Positions 41,122-47,982 of a DNA stretch of 64,000 bases are shown here, in pieces; the stretch's first letter is position 1, and the number at the start of each line of letters is the position of its first letter. The position numbers and the translations under genes were made by a program. Origin of the DNA: Verrucomicrobiales bacterium. GTDB taxonomy: Bacteria; Verrucomicrobiota; Verrucomicrobiia; Limisphaerales; J093. The stretch is taken from the NCBI GenBank assembly GCA_015075445.1, contig JABTUJ010000041.1, positions 1 through 64,000 on the forward strand, given 5' to 3'. The notes beneath the pieces were generated by a model, which did not search any database, was not told where the DNA came from, and saw nothing but the letters and a program-made list of their open reading frames with translations.

Positions 41122-41517
41122 GACGCAAGCAGGGTAGGGGTGTTGGTTCCGGACCGCAAGCGCGCTCGGATGAAGCGGGGCCGTCGCCAGGCCGCTCGCC
41201 GCGCGCAACGGCTCGCCCTGAACCTCGACGTCGCTGCCCGGATCGAACGCAGCGCACTCGATGCGGAGCTTGGGCGCCCCGCGCCGGTCCATGCTCAAAC
41301 AGCGGAGATGTGTCAGTATGGGTGACCCCTTTGCGGCCACCGCTTCCCAGTCTCCGCCAGCTCCCGTTCCTGGACCAGCATCTGGATACTCAGCAGCACC
41401 AGCGCGGTGCTCGGGAGCAGCACCGCGAGCAGGAAGAACAGGCTTTGCTTCAGGTAGGGCGAGGCATCCCAAGCGAACCGTCCCGGCGCGGGCCGCAAAT
41501 GTGTGCCCGGTTACGTG
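41122..41517. other. Intergenic with a kinase fragment
   Basis: About 395 bp. Besides the membrane-segment fragment listed at 41334-41480, nothing is supported. Confidence 0.5.
41334..41480 (-). pseudogene. Sensor-kinase-like N-terminal fragment
   Basis: The reverse frame reads YLKQSLFFLLAVLLPSTALV then LLSIQMLVQERELAE. One membrane helix followed by a Q-E-R-E-L-A-E cytoplasmic or periplasmic start is typical of the beginning of a histidine kinase. After ELAE the frame turns into unrelated residues and stops at 41313. No kinase domain is present. Probably a truncation remnant. Confidence 0.4.
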
Positions 41518-42132
41518 TTACGACGATCTTGGGGCGGCGGAGCGGCTGAGCCCGGCGGGTTTCGAGACCCTGGCAGCCGGCCCGCATTCCGGACAGGCGT
41601 CGGCGCGACGTGGTTTGCAATCGAAGGCATGCCCGCGCCGGTCGACCTCGAAACGGCAGCACTCCAGCAACCGCTTCTTGAGTTCCGCCCGCCCCCGCTG
41701 CACGCGGGACTTGGCCGCCGACAACGAAATGCCCAGCCGATCGGCGTACTGCTGCTGTGTCAACCCATCGAATTCGGTGAGGAGAATCGCCTCACGGTAG
41801 GGCGGCGGCAGGTGGTGGATCATCCGCCGAAACGCCGCCTGGAGCGCTTCGGTCTCGCCGGACTCGGGCGCTTCGGGAGCGGCCAAGGTGTCCGGCATCG
41901 GAACCGTTTCCTTGCGGGTGCGGTAGTGGTCGATCACTGCGTTCCGGGCGATCCGGAAGAGCCAGCCCGGAAGCCGTGAGGTCTCAGTCAACCGGGCCAA
42001 CCCGGCGCTGGCCTTGAGGAAGACTTCCTGGAGAAGGTCCTGCGCCAGCACCGGGTCGGACACGCGCCTCTGGAGGAACTGCCGGAGCGGTTCCGAGAAC
42101 TCCTGCCAGACCTGTTCCAAGGAGGGTGTCAT
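41518..42132 (-). CDS. sigZ: ECF RNA polymerase sigma factor (SigZ-like)
   Basis: 204-residue sigma-70-family factor. Region 2 covers about residues 10-75 (DLLQEVFLKASAGLARL, WLFRIARNAVIDHYR); region 4 covers about 105-155 (LPPPYREAILLTEFDGLTQQQYADRLGISLSAAKSRVQRG). The C-terminal tail carries a cysteine set (CRF, FDCKP, CPECGP) found in SigZ-type proteins and likely to bind a metal. SigZ in Bacillus has no known stimulus. Here its ATG overlaps the stop of arsM by 4 bp, tying the factor to an arsenic gene. No anti-sigma factor is adjacent; the cysteine tail could sense a thiol-reactive metal itself, which is inference. Confidence 0.8.
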   Translation of the reverse strand: MTPSLEQVWQEFSEPLRQFLQRRVSDPVLAQDLLQEVFLKASAGLARLTETSRLPGWLFRIARNAVIDHYRTRKETVPMPDTLAAPEAPESGETEALQAAFRRMIHHLPPPYREAILLTEFDGLTQQQYADRLGISLSAAKSRVQRGRAELKKRLLECCRFEVDRRGHAFDCKPRRADACPECGPAARVSKPAGLSRSAAPRSS

Positions 42133-42986
42133 TGGTCGGATTTCACTGCTTCAATGGTGGCTGAGGCGACGGAGTTCTCAAGTCCCTGCCCGGGGAACCA
42201 GTCCTGGAGCACTTCGCGGCTGCGCGCCTTGGGTTCAACCCGGATGTTCTGAAACCCCGCCTCGGCCAGCAAACGCTTGACCTCGCTCACTTCCGCGGCC
42301 CCCGCCACACAGCCGGTGTACAGCTCCCAGTCCCGACGCCGCGCCTCCGGGATCGGCGCTAGCGCGACGATGTCCGAGATCGCCAGGCGTCCGCCCGGCT
42401 TGAGCACCCGAAACGCCTCGCGGAACACGCGGCCCTTGTCGGGGGAGAGGTTGATGACGCAGTTCGAGAGGATGACGTCCACCGTGCCATCTGCCACCGG
42501 GAGACTCTCGATCTCGCCGAGGCGGAACTCGACGTGCCCGTAGTCTCCCTCGGCCTGATGGTTGCGGGCCTTGCTGATCATCTCGGGAGTCATGTCCACG
42601 CCGATGACCCGCCCCGTCGGACCGACGGCTCGCGCCGCCAGAAAGGCGTCGAAGCCAGCCCCGCTGCCAAGGTCCAGCACCGTCTGCCCCGGCTTCAGCG
42701 AGGCGAGGCCGAGGGGATTGCCGCAGCCCAGGCCGAGGTTCGACCCGTCGGGAGCAGCGGCGGTGTCGCTGGTGCTGTAGCCCAGTCGTTGCGCGAGCGC
42801 CGCCGGGTCGGAGGTGGCGGTGCCCGCGGCCGTGTCGGTGCCGCAGCAGGAGGGCGCGCAGCCGCAGCCGGAAGCTGCGTTCGTGGCGACCCGGCCATAG
42901 CGTTGGCGCACGGCGTGTTTGATCGTGTCCTGTTCCAGTGCAGTTGTGTTCATCGTCGTTGTCATGGTCATGTCGTTGTCTTTCAT
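42129..42986 (-). CDS. arsM: Arsenite S-adenosylmethionine methyltransferase
   Basis: 285-residue methyltransferase of the ArsM family, which methylates As(III) using SAM and bound thiols. The SAM fold is VLDLGSGAGFDAFLAARAVG (about residues 95-114) with GVDMTPEMISKAR. Three cysteines match the conserved arsenic ligands: GLGCGNP, SNCVINLSPDK and TGCVAGA. The N-terminus adds a Cys-rich stretch (GCGCAPSCCG, about 35-44), seen in several bacterial members. ATG 42986 is used; ATG 42971 would shorten it by five. No arsR, arsB or arsC lies in the window. It is the promoter-proximal gene of the pair with the sigma factor. Confidence 0.9.
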   Translation of the reverse strand: MKDNDMTMTTTMNTTALEQDTIKHAVRQRYGRVATNAASGCGCAPSCCGTDTAAGTATSDPAALAQRLGYSTSDTAAAPDGSNLGLGCGNPLGLASLKPGQTVLDLGSGAGFDAFLAARAVGPTGRVIGVDMTPEMISKARNHQAEGDYGHVEFRLGEIESLPVADGTVDVILSNCVINLSPDKGRVFREAFRVLKPGGRLAISDIVALAPIPEARRRDWELYTGCVAGAAEVSEVKRLLAEAGFQNIRVEPKARSREVLQDWFPGQGLENSVASATIEAVKSDQ

Positions 42987-43140
42987 CCGTGGCCTCGCGG
43001 GGCCCCGGTTCGATCCTGAAGACGAACGTCCCGAGAAAAGGACGCAGGAAATCTCCACGCCTGCGCTCTGGAGGCCGGGCGGATAGCGCGCTCGGGCGCC
43101 TTCATTTGACGGTCGGGGTCTGCCGGAGAACTCTTGGCGC

Positions 43141-44532
43141 GTGCAACGGCATTTCTTCCACAGGGCCGGCCTCCGGGCCGGGGTTCTGGCCTTCGCGGTG
43201 TGCCTCGCTGCAGGCGGCGGATGGCAGCCGGGCGCTCACGCTGCCGAGCCTGGACTGATCGCCTCACCCGAGGCGGGTTGGGCGCAGTGGCGGGGGCCGC
43301 GTCGGGACGGGATCTGCGACGAGCAGGGCTTGCGGCCGACGTGGCCGGAAGGCGGGCCGCCGCAGCTCTGGACCGCGGAGGGGATGGGCCGGGGCTATTC
43401 GGCACCCATCGTGGTAGGTGACCGGCTGTACCTCACCGGGGACTTCGAGGAGCGCCTGGAGATCATCGCGCTGGACCTGGCGGGCCGTGAACTCTGGCGG
43501 GCCACCAACGGCCTGGCCTGGCGCGGGCCATACCCCGGCTCGCGCAGCAGTGTGACGTACGCGAGCGGCCGGCTGTTCCACAAGAACGCGCACGGTCGGG
43601 TCGCGGCGCTGGATCCCAACACCGGGCGTGAGTTGTGGGCCGTGGAGACGCTCGATCAGTTCGACGGCCGGAACATCACCTGGGGGTTGAGCGAATCACT
43701 GTTGGTGGATGGCGACCGGGTCATCGCGACCGTGGGCGGGAACCGCGCCTTGATGGCGGCGTTTGACGTCCGCTCCGGTCAGACGGTGTGGTCGAGTCCT
43801 CCCCTGCGCTTGGGCGAGGCCAGGACCGCCGCCCACGAACGCCTGGCGACCCCGGCGGGCGAGGCCGACAGCGGGAGCTACACGTCGCCCATTCTGGCGC
43901 AATTGGCCGGGCGACGGCAGCTCGTTAACTGCTCGCTCCGTCACGTGTTTGGCGTGGACGCGGACACGGGAGAGCTGTTGTGGTCCCAGCCTTTTCCGAC
44001 GCGTTTCTCCGTCATCGCGGCCACCCCCGTGCTCGTGGGGGACGGGGTGTTTGTGACCGCACCCGATGCGGGCGGCGGCCGGTTCTTCCGGGTGCGGGGC
44101 GGCCCGGAAGGGATCACCGTCGAACGCGCGTGGGAGACGCAACTGGACAGCGGTCAGGGCGGCGTCGTGCACGTCGATGGGCTGTTGTTCGGTTCCTGGT
44201 ACCGCAGCCGCAAAGGGTGGGCCGCCATCAAGGCACAGACGGGGGAGGTGCGACATGAGCTGCCGGACCTGGCGATGGGACCGCTGCTGTATGCGGACGA
44301 ACGGTTCTACTGGCTGAGTCAGGAAGGCGAGATGACGCTGGTGCGACGCCACCCGACCGGGATGGAAATCGTGAGCCGCTTCCGGCTGGTCAAGGAGCGG
44401 GTGAACGATGCCTGGGCGCATCCGGTGATCCACCAGGGCCGACTCTACCTCCGCTACCACGACCAATTGCACTGCTACGAAGTCCGGGCCATTCCCCTCA
44501 CTGGCGCAGGCGCTGAATCAGCGCGTCTGTGA
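43141..44532 (+). CDS. PQQ-like beta-propeller protein, exported
   Basis: 463-residue protein with a signal peptide (LRAGVLAFAVCLAAGGG, cleavage after AHAAEP about residue 36) and an eight-bladed PQQ-like propeller. Blade motifs include WAQWRGPRRDGICDEQGL, ALDPNTGRELWAVETL, FDVRSGQTVWSS and VDADTGELLWSQP, the G-x-x-x-W pattern of quinoprotein repeats. Without the dehydrogenase ligands it is probably a binding or scaffold protein rather than an alcohol dehydrogenase. The opening WRGPRRDG is shared with the second PQQ gene at 56835, marking them as paralogues. GTG 43141. Its 3' end overlaps waaA, on the other strand, by 35 bp. Confidence 0.8.
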   Translation: MQRHFFHRAGLRAGVLAFAVCLAAGGGWQPGAHAAEPGLIASPEAGWAQWRGPRRDGICDEQGLRPTWPEGGPPQLWTAEGMGRGYSAPIVVGDRLYLTGDFEERLEIIALDLAGRELWRATNGLAWRGPYPGSRSSVTYASGRLFHKNAHGRVAALDPNTGRELWAVETLDQFDGRNITWGLSESLLVDGDRVIATVGGNRALMAAFDVRSGQTVWSSPPLRLGEARTAAHERLATPAGEADSGSYTSPILAQLAGRRQLVNCSLRHVFGVDADTGELLWSQPFPTRFSVIAATPVLVGDGVFVTAPDAGGGRFFRVRGGPEGITVERAWETQLDSGQGGVVHVDGLLFGSWYRSRKGWAAIKAQTGEVRHELPDLAMGPLLYADERFYWLSQEGEMTLVRRHPTGMEIVSRFRLVKERVNDAWAHPVIHQGRLYLRYHDQLHCYEVRAIPLTGAGAESARL

Positions 44533-45817
44533 TGCGCCGCGTGGCGCCGCGTCGCTCGTTCACCAGCGCCTGACCGCGGGCGCCCATCGCGCTCGCCGCT
44601 TCAACGTCCGCGAGCAGGAGGCGACACCGTTCCTCAAGCTCGGCCGCGTCCTTCACCTGGAAGGCTGCCGCCCGCTCGAGCAACTCGCGCACGATATCCG
44701 GAAAGTCGGACATGTCCGGCCCGAACAACACGGGTTTGCCGGCGGCGGCAGGTTCGATCGGGTTCTGGCCGCCCTTGGGCACGAAACTGCCGCCCACGAT
44801 CGCGACGTCACTCAGGCTGTACAAGCGGTTCAGGTAACCGAGCCGATCCACAATCAGGACGTCCGGTGCCGCTTGCGCCGGAGCGCTGAGCAACCCCAAT
44901 TGCAGGCGATCGTCCGCCCACAGCGCGCGCACTTCCTCGGCGCGATGCGGATGGCGCGGCACGAGGATCAGTTTCAGCCCGGGCACCTCCGATCGGAGGT
45001 GCAGAAGCACCTTGCGCACGATCGCCTCTTCACCGGGATGCGTGCTGCCGGCCAGCACGATGCGGTCGCTGGATTCGTAACCGAGTTCCGCCCGGAGCGC
45101 CGCGACCGCCACCCGCGTCGGAGGGGCGCCGCACGCGTCGTACTTCAGGTTGCCCGGCTCGCCGAGTTGGTGCCGGGCCACGCCCAGGGCGGTGAACCGC
45201 TCATTCTCCCCCTCGGACTGGCCGTGGATGCGCTCAAAACACGCGAAGGCCGGGCCGAACAGCGCCCATCCCCGCCGGCACCGCCGGTACGAGTCCGGCG
45301 ACAGCCGTCCGTTCAACAGCCAGCAGGGCACGCCCGCCCGCCGGAAGTGCCGCAGGTAACCGGGCCAGAGATCGGTCTCGATCAGCACAAACGCCGCGGG
45401 CTGGATCCGGCGCAGACACCGGCGATACGCCAGCGCGGTGTCGTAGGGGAAGTACAGCAGGGCATCCGCCACCCCGCGCAGCCGCACCTCCGCCAGTTCC
45501 CGGGCGGTCAGCGTCGAGACCGACACCACCAGCGGCCGCGCGCCCAGCCGGCTTTTTAAGGCCTCGAGGAACGGCACGGCAGACAGCAGTTCGCCCACCG
45601 ACAGGGCGTGGACCCAGACCGGCGCGGGCGTCCCGGGCTTGAACACGGGATACGCCTGGAACCCGAGCCGTGGGAACAGCGTCTTCCGCCGCTTGCGGCT
45701 GAAGCTGAGGAAGGGAGCCGCGAGCAGCAATGCCGGAGGCAGGAGCAGATGGGCAAAGCCACCGTACGCCGCCAGGGCCAGCCGCGAAGACAGGCGTAAC
45801 GGGCGTTCAGTGTCCAT
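44498..45817 (-). CDS. waaA: KDO transferase
   Basis: 439-residue inner-membrane glycosyltransferase (GT30) that adds 3-deoxy-D-manno-octulosonic acid from CMP-KDO to lipid A precursor. The N-terminal membrane anchor is AYGGFAHLLLPPALLLAAPFL (about residues 16-36). PVWVHALSVGELLSAVPFLEAL is the conserved acceptor-site block with the general-base Glu (about residue 76), VLIETDLWPGYL follows (about 140), and the donor site has LAGSTHPGEE and GGSFVPKGGQNPIEPA. It shows that the cell makes lipopolysaccharide. The ATG is overlapped by the 49-residue gene upstream (11 bp), and waaF precedes that, forming an envelope operon. Confidence 0.92.
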   Translation of the reverse strand: MDTERPLRLSSRLALAAYGGFAHLLLPPALLLAAPFLSFSRKRRKTLFPRLGFQAYPVFKPGTPAPVWVHALSVGELLSAVPFLEALKSRLGARPLVVSVSTLTARELAEVRLRGVADALLYFPYDTALAYRRCLRRIQPAAFVLIETDLWPGYLRHFRRAGVPCWLLNGRLSPDSYRRCRRGWALFGPAFACFERIHGQSEGENERFTALGVARHQLGEPGNLKYDACGAPPTRVAVAALRAELGYESSDRIVLAGSTHPGEEAIVRKVLLHLRSEVPGLKLILVPRHPHRAEEVRALWADDRLQLGLLSAPAQAAPDVLIVDRLGYLNRLYSLSDVAIVGGSFVPKGGQNPIEPAAAGKPVLFGPDMSDFPDIVRELLERAAAFQVKDAAELEERCRLLLADVEAASAMGARGQALVNERRGATRRITDALIQRLRQ

Positions 45818-45956
45818 GACGATCCAGAGAATCGAGAAAGCGCTGGTGCTCCGCAACCGCCGTCTCCCAGTCCGGACGGCGCTCGGTGCGGAGGAACAGG
45901 ACCGTGCCCCCGCCAACTTGGACCCACCGGAACGCCCAACCGCGAGGAGTCTTCAT
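45807..45956 (-). CDS. 49-residue protein between heptosyltransferase and waaA
   Basis: Small protein that would be missed by length filters. ATG 45956-45954 overlaps the heptosyltransferase stop (TGA 45955-45953) as ATGA, and its own stop overlaps waaA by 11 bp, so it is wedged between two genes with translational coupling on both sides. The sequence has aromatic and charged residues (WAFRWVQVGGGTVLFLRTER, then DWETAVAEHQRFLDSLDRHGH) with coding-like composition and no membrane helix. I do not recognise a family. Position argues for a role in LPS assembly or complex formation. Confidence 0.6.
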   Translation of the reverse strand: MKTPRGWAFRWVQVGGGTVLFLRTERRPDWETAVAEHQRFLDSLDRHGH

Positions 45957-47023
45957 TCCCGGGCCGTCCTTTCCCAATCGGACCCCGCTCGCGCCGCCTG
46001 TCGCCACACCGCGTCGACGACCTCCCCCGGCTCGATCCGCAGCATGCAACCGTGCGGTTCAACCTGCGTCGTCCGGCAGACCTTCCGGTAGCACGGACTG
46101 CAGGGGACTCCGCTGCGCAACACCACGTGTTCTCCGCCGTACGGCCCCGTGTAACCGGGCGACGTCGGGCCAAACAGCGCCACCACTGGCGTCCCCACCG
46201 CCACCGCCAGGTGCATCGGCCCCGTGTCGGTCGAGAGCACCACCCGCGCCCGCCGGAACACGGCCGCCAGCGTCTTCAGGGAGGTCCGGCCATCCACGCG
46301 CCGCACGGGCGAACGCAGCGCCGCCGCCACGGCGTCGATCCCCGCGCGGTCACCCGGTGCGCCGGTGAACACGGCCGGCAGCCCGCGCGCCTCCAAACCG
46401 TCGGCCACCGCGGCGAACCGCTCGGGATACCAGTTCTTCGTCGGCCACCGCGTCAGGGTGTTGATGGCGACGAACGCGCGACCAGGCTCGACACCGCATT
46501 CGCGGAGCAGGGCTTCGGCTTGCGCTTCATTCGCCGGGCCAGTGGGAAAGTCGTAGCGCAGCGGCAGCCGCGGGAACCCCAGTCCCTCGAGCAAACGCAG
46601 GTTACGTTCGATGGCATGGGCGTTGGGATCCGCCACCGGCACGCGTTCGTTCAGGAGGAGGTAGCTGCGCTCGTCGTGGCGCAAGCCCGGTCCGTAACCC
46701 GCCTTGCGCTGGCTCCGTGCCATGGCCACCCAGACGGCGCTTTTCAGCAGTGCCTGGAAGTCAATCACCAGGTCGTACTCCGTGTCGCGCAAGTCCCGTA
46801 CAAACCGTCGCAACATGCCCAGCGCACCGAGCCAACGACCCGACTTCGCAAGCCGGGTCCACTCGCGTCGGCGCCAGACCAGGATCCGGTCCAGGGCGGA
46901 ATGGCCCTCGATGAGGTCGAGGGCGGTCGCTTCGACAAGCCAGGTAAGACGCGCCCGGGGTTGGTGGCGTCGGAGGGTGGTGAGGGCTGGCAACGTGTGG
47001 ATGACGTCGCCCAACGCGCTCAA
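45953..47023 (-). CDS. waaF: ADP-heptose LPS heptosyltransferase (GT9)
   Basis: About 356 residues from TTG 47023, GT9 fold. SALGDVIHTLPALTTLRRH opens it, FVAINTLTRWPTKNWYPERF (about 185-205) is the donor-site start, LSTDTGPMHLAVAVGTPVVALFGPT (about 265-290) is the family signature, and SGVPCSPCYRKVCR is a late Cys-rich loop. It adds heptose to the LPS inner core; WaaC is an alternative label. Relatives begin eight residues earlier (M-K-N-I-L-L-V-K-L), and here that codon is ACG (47047-47045) instead of ATG, preceded by a short palindrome. So initiation is from ACG, from TTG, or is impaired. First of a coupled trio with the 49-residue gene and waaA. Confidence 0.85.
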   Translation of the reverse strand: MSALGDVIHTLPALTTLRRHQPRARLTWLVEATALDLIEGHSALDRILVWRRREWTRLAKSGRWLGALGMLRRFVRDLRDTEYDLVIDFQALLKSAVWVAMARSQRKAGYGPGLRHDERSYLLLNERVPVADPNAHAIERNLRLLEGLGFPRLPLRYDFPTGPANEAQAEALLRECGVEPGRAFVAINTLTRWPTKNWYPERFAAVADGLEARGLPAVFTGAPGDRAGIDAVAAALRSPVRRVDGRTSLKTLAAVFRRARVVLSTDTGPMHLAVAVGTPVVALFGPTSPGYTGPYGGEHVVLRSGVPCSPCYRKVCRTTQVEPHGCMLRIEPGEVVDAVWRQAARAGSDWERTARE

Positions 47024-47047
47024 CTTGACCAGCAGGATGTTCTTCGT

Positions 47048-47069
47048 ACTGACCCCTGGGGTCGGTCAG
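47048..47069. repeat. GGGGTCAG palindrome (family E)
   Basis: CTGACCCCTGGGGTCGGTCAG, read on the forward strand, is a compact palindrome overlapping the rpsI stop codon and ending next to the ACG codon of the heptosyltransferase. The GGGGTCAGT core recurs at 52616-52772 and near 62954. Confidence 0.6.
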
Positions 47070-47461
47070 CGCTTGCTGAACTGGAAGCGCTTGCGGGCGC
47101 CGGGTTGGCCGTACTTCTTCCGCTCGCGGACCCGCGGGTCGCGCGTCAACAGACCTTCGGCCTTCATCGCGGGGCGATACGCCGAGTCGGCTTTCAGCAG
47201 GGCCCGGGCAATTCCCAACCGGACGGCGCCGGCCTGGCCATTGGGACCACCGCCGCTGACGCTCACCTGCGTGTTGAATTTCGCGGCGGTGTCGGTCACC
47301 GCCAACGGTGCCGTAGCCCACATGCGCTGGGTCTCCAGCACGAAGTAGTTGTCGATGGGGCGGCCGTTGACCGTGATCTTGCCTTCGCCCGGGGCGAGCC
47401 GGACACGGGCGACAGCGCACTTGCGGCGGCCAGTACCGAGGTATTCAGTGACGGCTGACAT
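47066..47461 (-). CDS. rpsI: 30S ribosomal protein S9
   Basis: 131-residue ribosomal protein. Conserved blocks are YLGTGRRKCAVARVRLAPGEG at the start, VSGGGPNGQAGAVRLGIARALL in the middle, and the basic C-terminal tail KKYGQPGARKRFQFSKR whose last Lys-Arg reaches the P-site tRNA. It is translated after rplM with an 18-bp gap, the universal L13-S9 operon order. The stop codon lies inside the family E palindrome, in the same frame as the heptosyltransferase that follows. Confidence 0.97.
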   Translation of the reverse strand: MSAVTEYLGTGRRKCAVARVRLAPGEGKITVNGRPIDNYFVLETQRMWATAPLAVTDTAAKFNTQVSVSGGGPNGQAGAVRLGIARALLKADSAYRPAMKAEGLLTRDPRVRERKKYGQPGARKRFQFSKR

Positions 47462-47479
47462 GGGAGAGGGAGTCGGGGA

Positions 47480-47914
47480 CTAGGCGGGGAGAGTGAGGGG
47501 CGTCGGCTGCTGGGCCTGGTGGGGATGCTGTTCGCCACGATAGACCTTGAGCTTGGTCAGAAGCTTGGCCCCGAGCCGGTTCTTCGGGATCATGCCCTTG
47601 ACCGCATGGAGGATGAGCCGTTCCGGGTGACGCGCGCGGACCTCGGCGACGGTCCGGTACTTCTCGCCGCCCCTCCACCCTGAGTAGGTCATGTACCGCT
47701 TGTCGGTCTCCTTCCGGCCAGTGAGGACCACCTTTTCCGCGTTGACGACGACCACGAAGTCGCCGGCGTCCAGGTGCGGCGTGTACACGGGTTTGTTCTT
47801 CCCGCGCAGCGTATTGGCAACCTCCGCCGCCAGGCGCCCCAACACCTGGCCGCTCGCGTCCACCACGTGCCACTTGCGGGCGTTCACATCCACTTTGGGC
47901 AGATAAGTCTTCAT
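47480..47914 (-). CDS. rplM: 50S ribosomal protein L13
   Basis: 144-residue ribosomal protein that binds 23S rRNA early in assembly. KTYLPKVDVNARKWHVVDA opens it, VLGRLAAEVANTLRGK follows, and HPERLILHAVKGMIPKNRLG is the conserved C-terminal part. The last 15 residues (EQHPHQAQQPTPLTLPA) show the usual H-x-A-Q-x-P ending. ATG 47914 is certain; a longer in-frame start at 47986 is a shadow. It forms an operon with rpsI. A TTGACG-16 bp-TAGTTT promoter candidate lies 26 bp upstream, within the end of the intergenic gap after ligA. Confidence 0.97.
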   Translation of the reverse strand: MKTYLPKVDVNARKWHVVDASGQVLGRLAAEVANTLRGKNKPVYTPHLDAGDFVVVVNAEKVVLTGRKETDKRYMTYSGWRGGEKYRTVAEVRARHPERLILHAVKGMIPKNRLGAKLLTKLKVYRGEQHPHQAQQPTPLTLPA

Positions 47915-47939
47915 CCAGCCTACGAAATAAAGGCCCGCG

Positions 47940-47967
47940 AAACTACCAGACGCCGCCCGCACGTCAA
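47940..47967 (-). promoter_or_regulatory. Candidate promoter of rplM-rpsI
   Basis: TTGACG (47967-47962) and TAGTTT (47945-47940) with 16 bp between them, on the reverse strand, 26-53 bp ahead of the rplM ATG. The -35 is good, the -10 is only a partial match. Confidence 0.35.
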
Positions 47968-47982
47968 CAAGCTTCTCACAGC

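Noticed and set aside
40967..41257. A 96-residue reverse frame
   Set aside because: Overlaps the 78-residue gene in another frame, is Arg/Gly/Ala-rich and has no motif.
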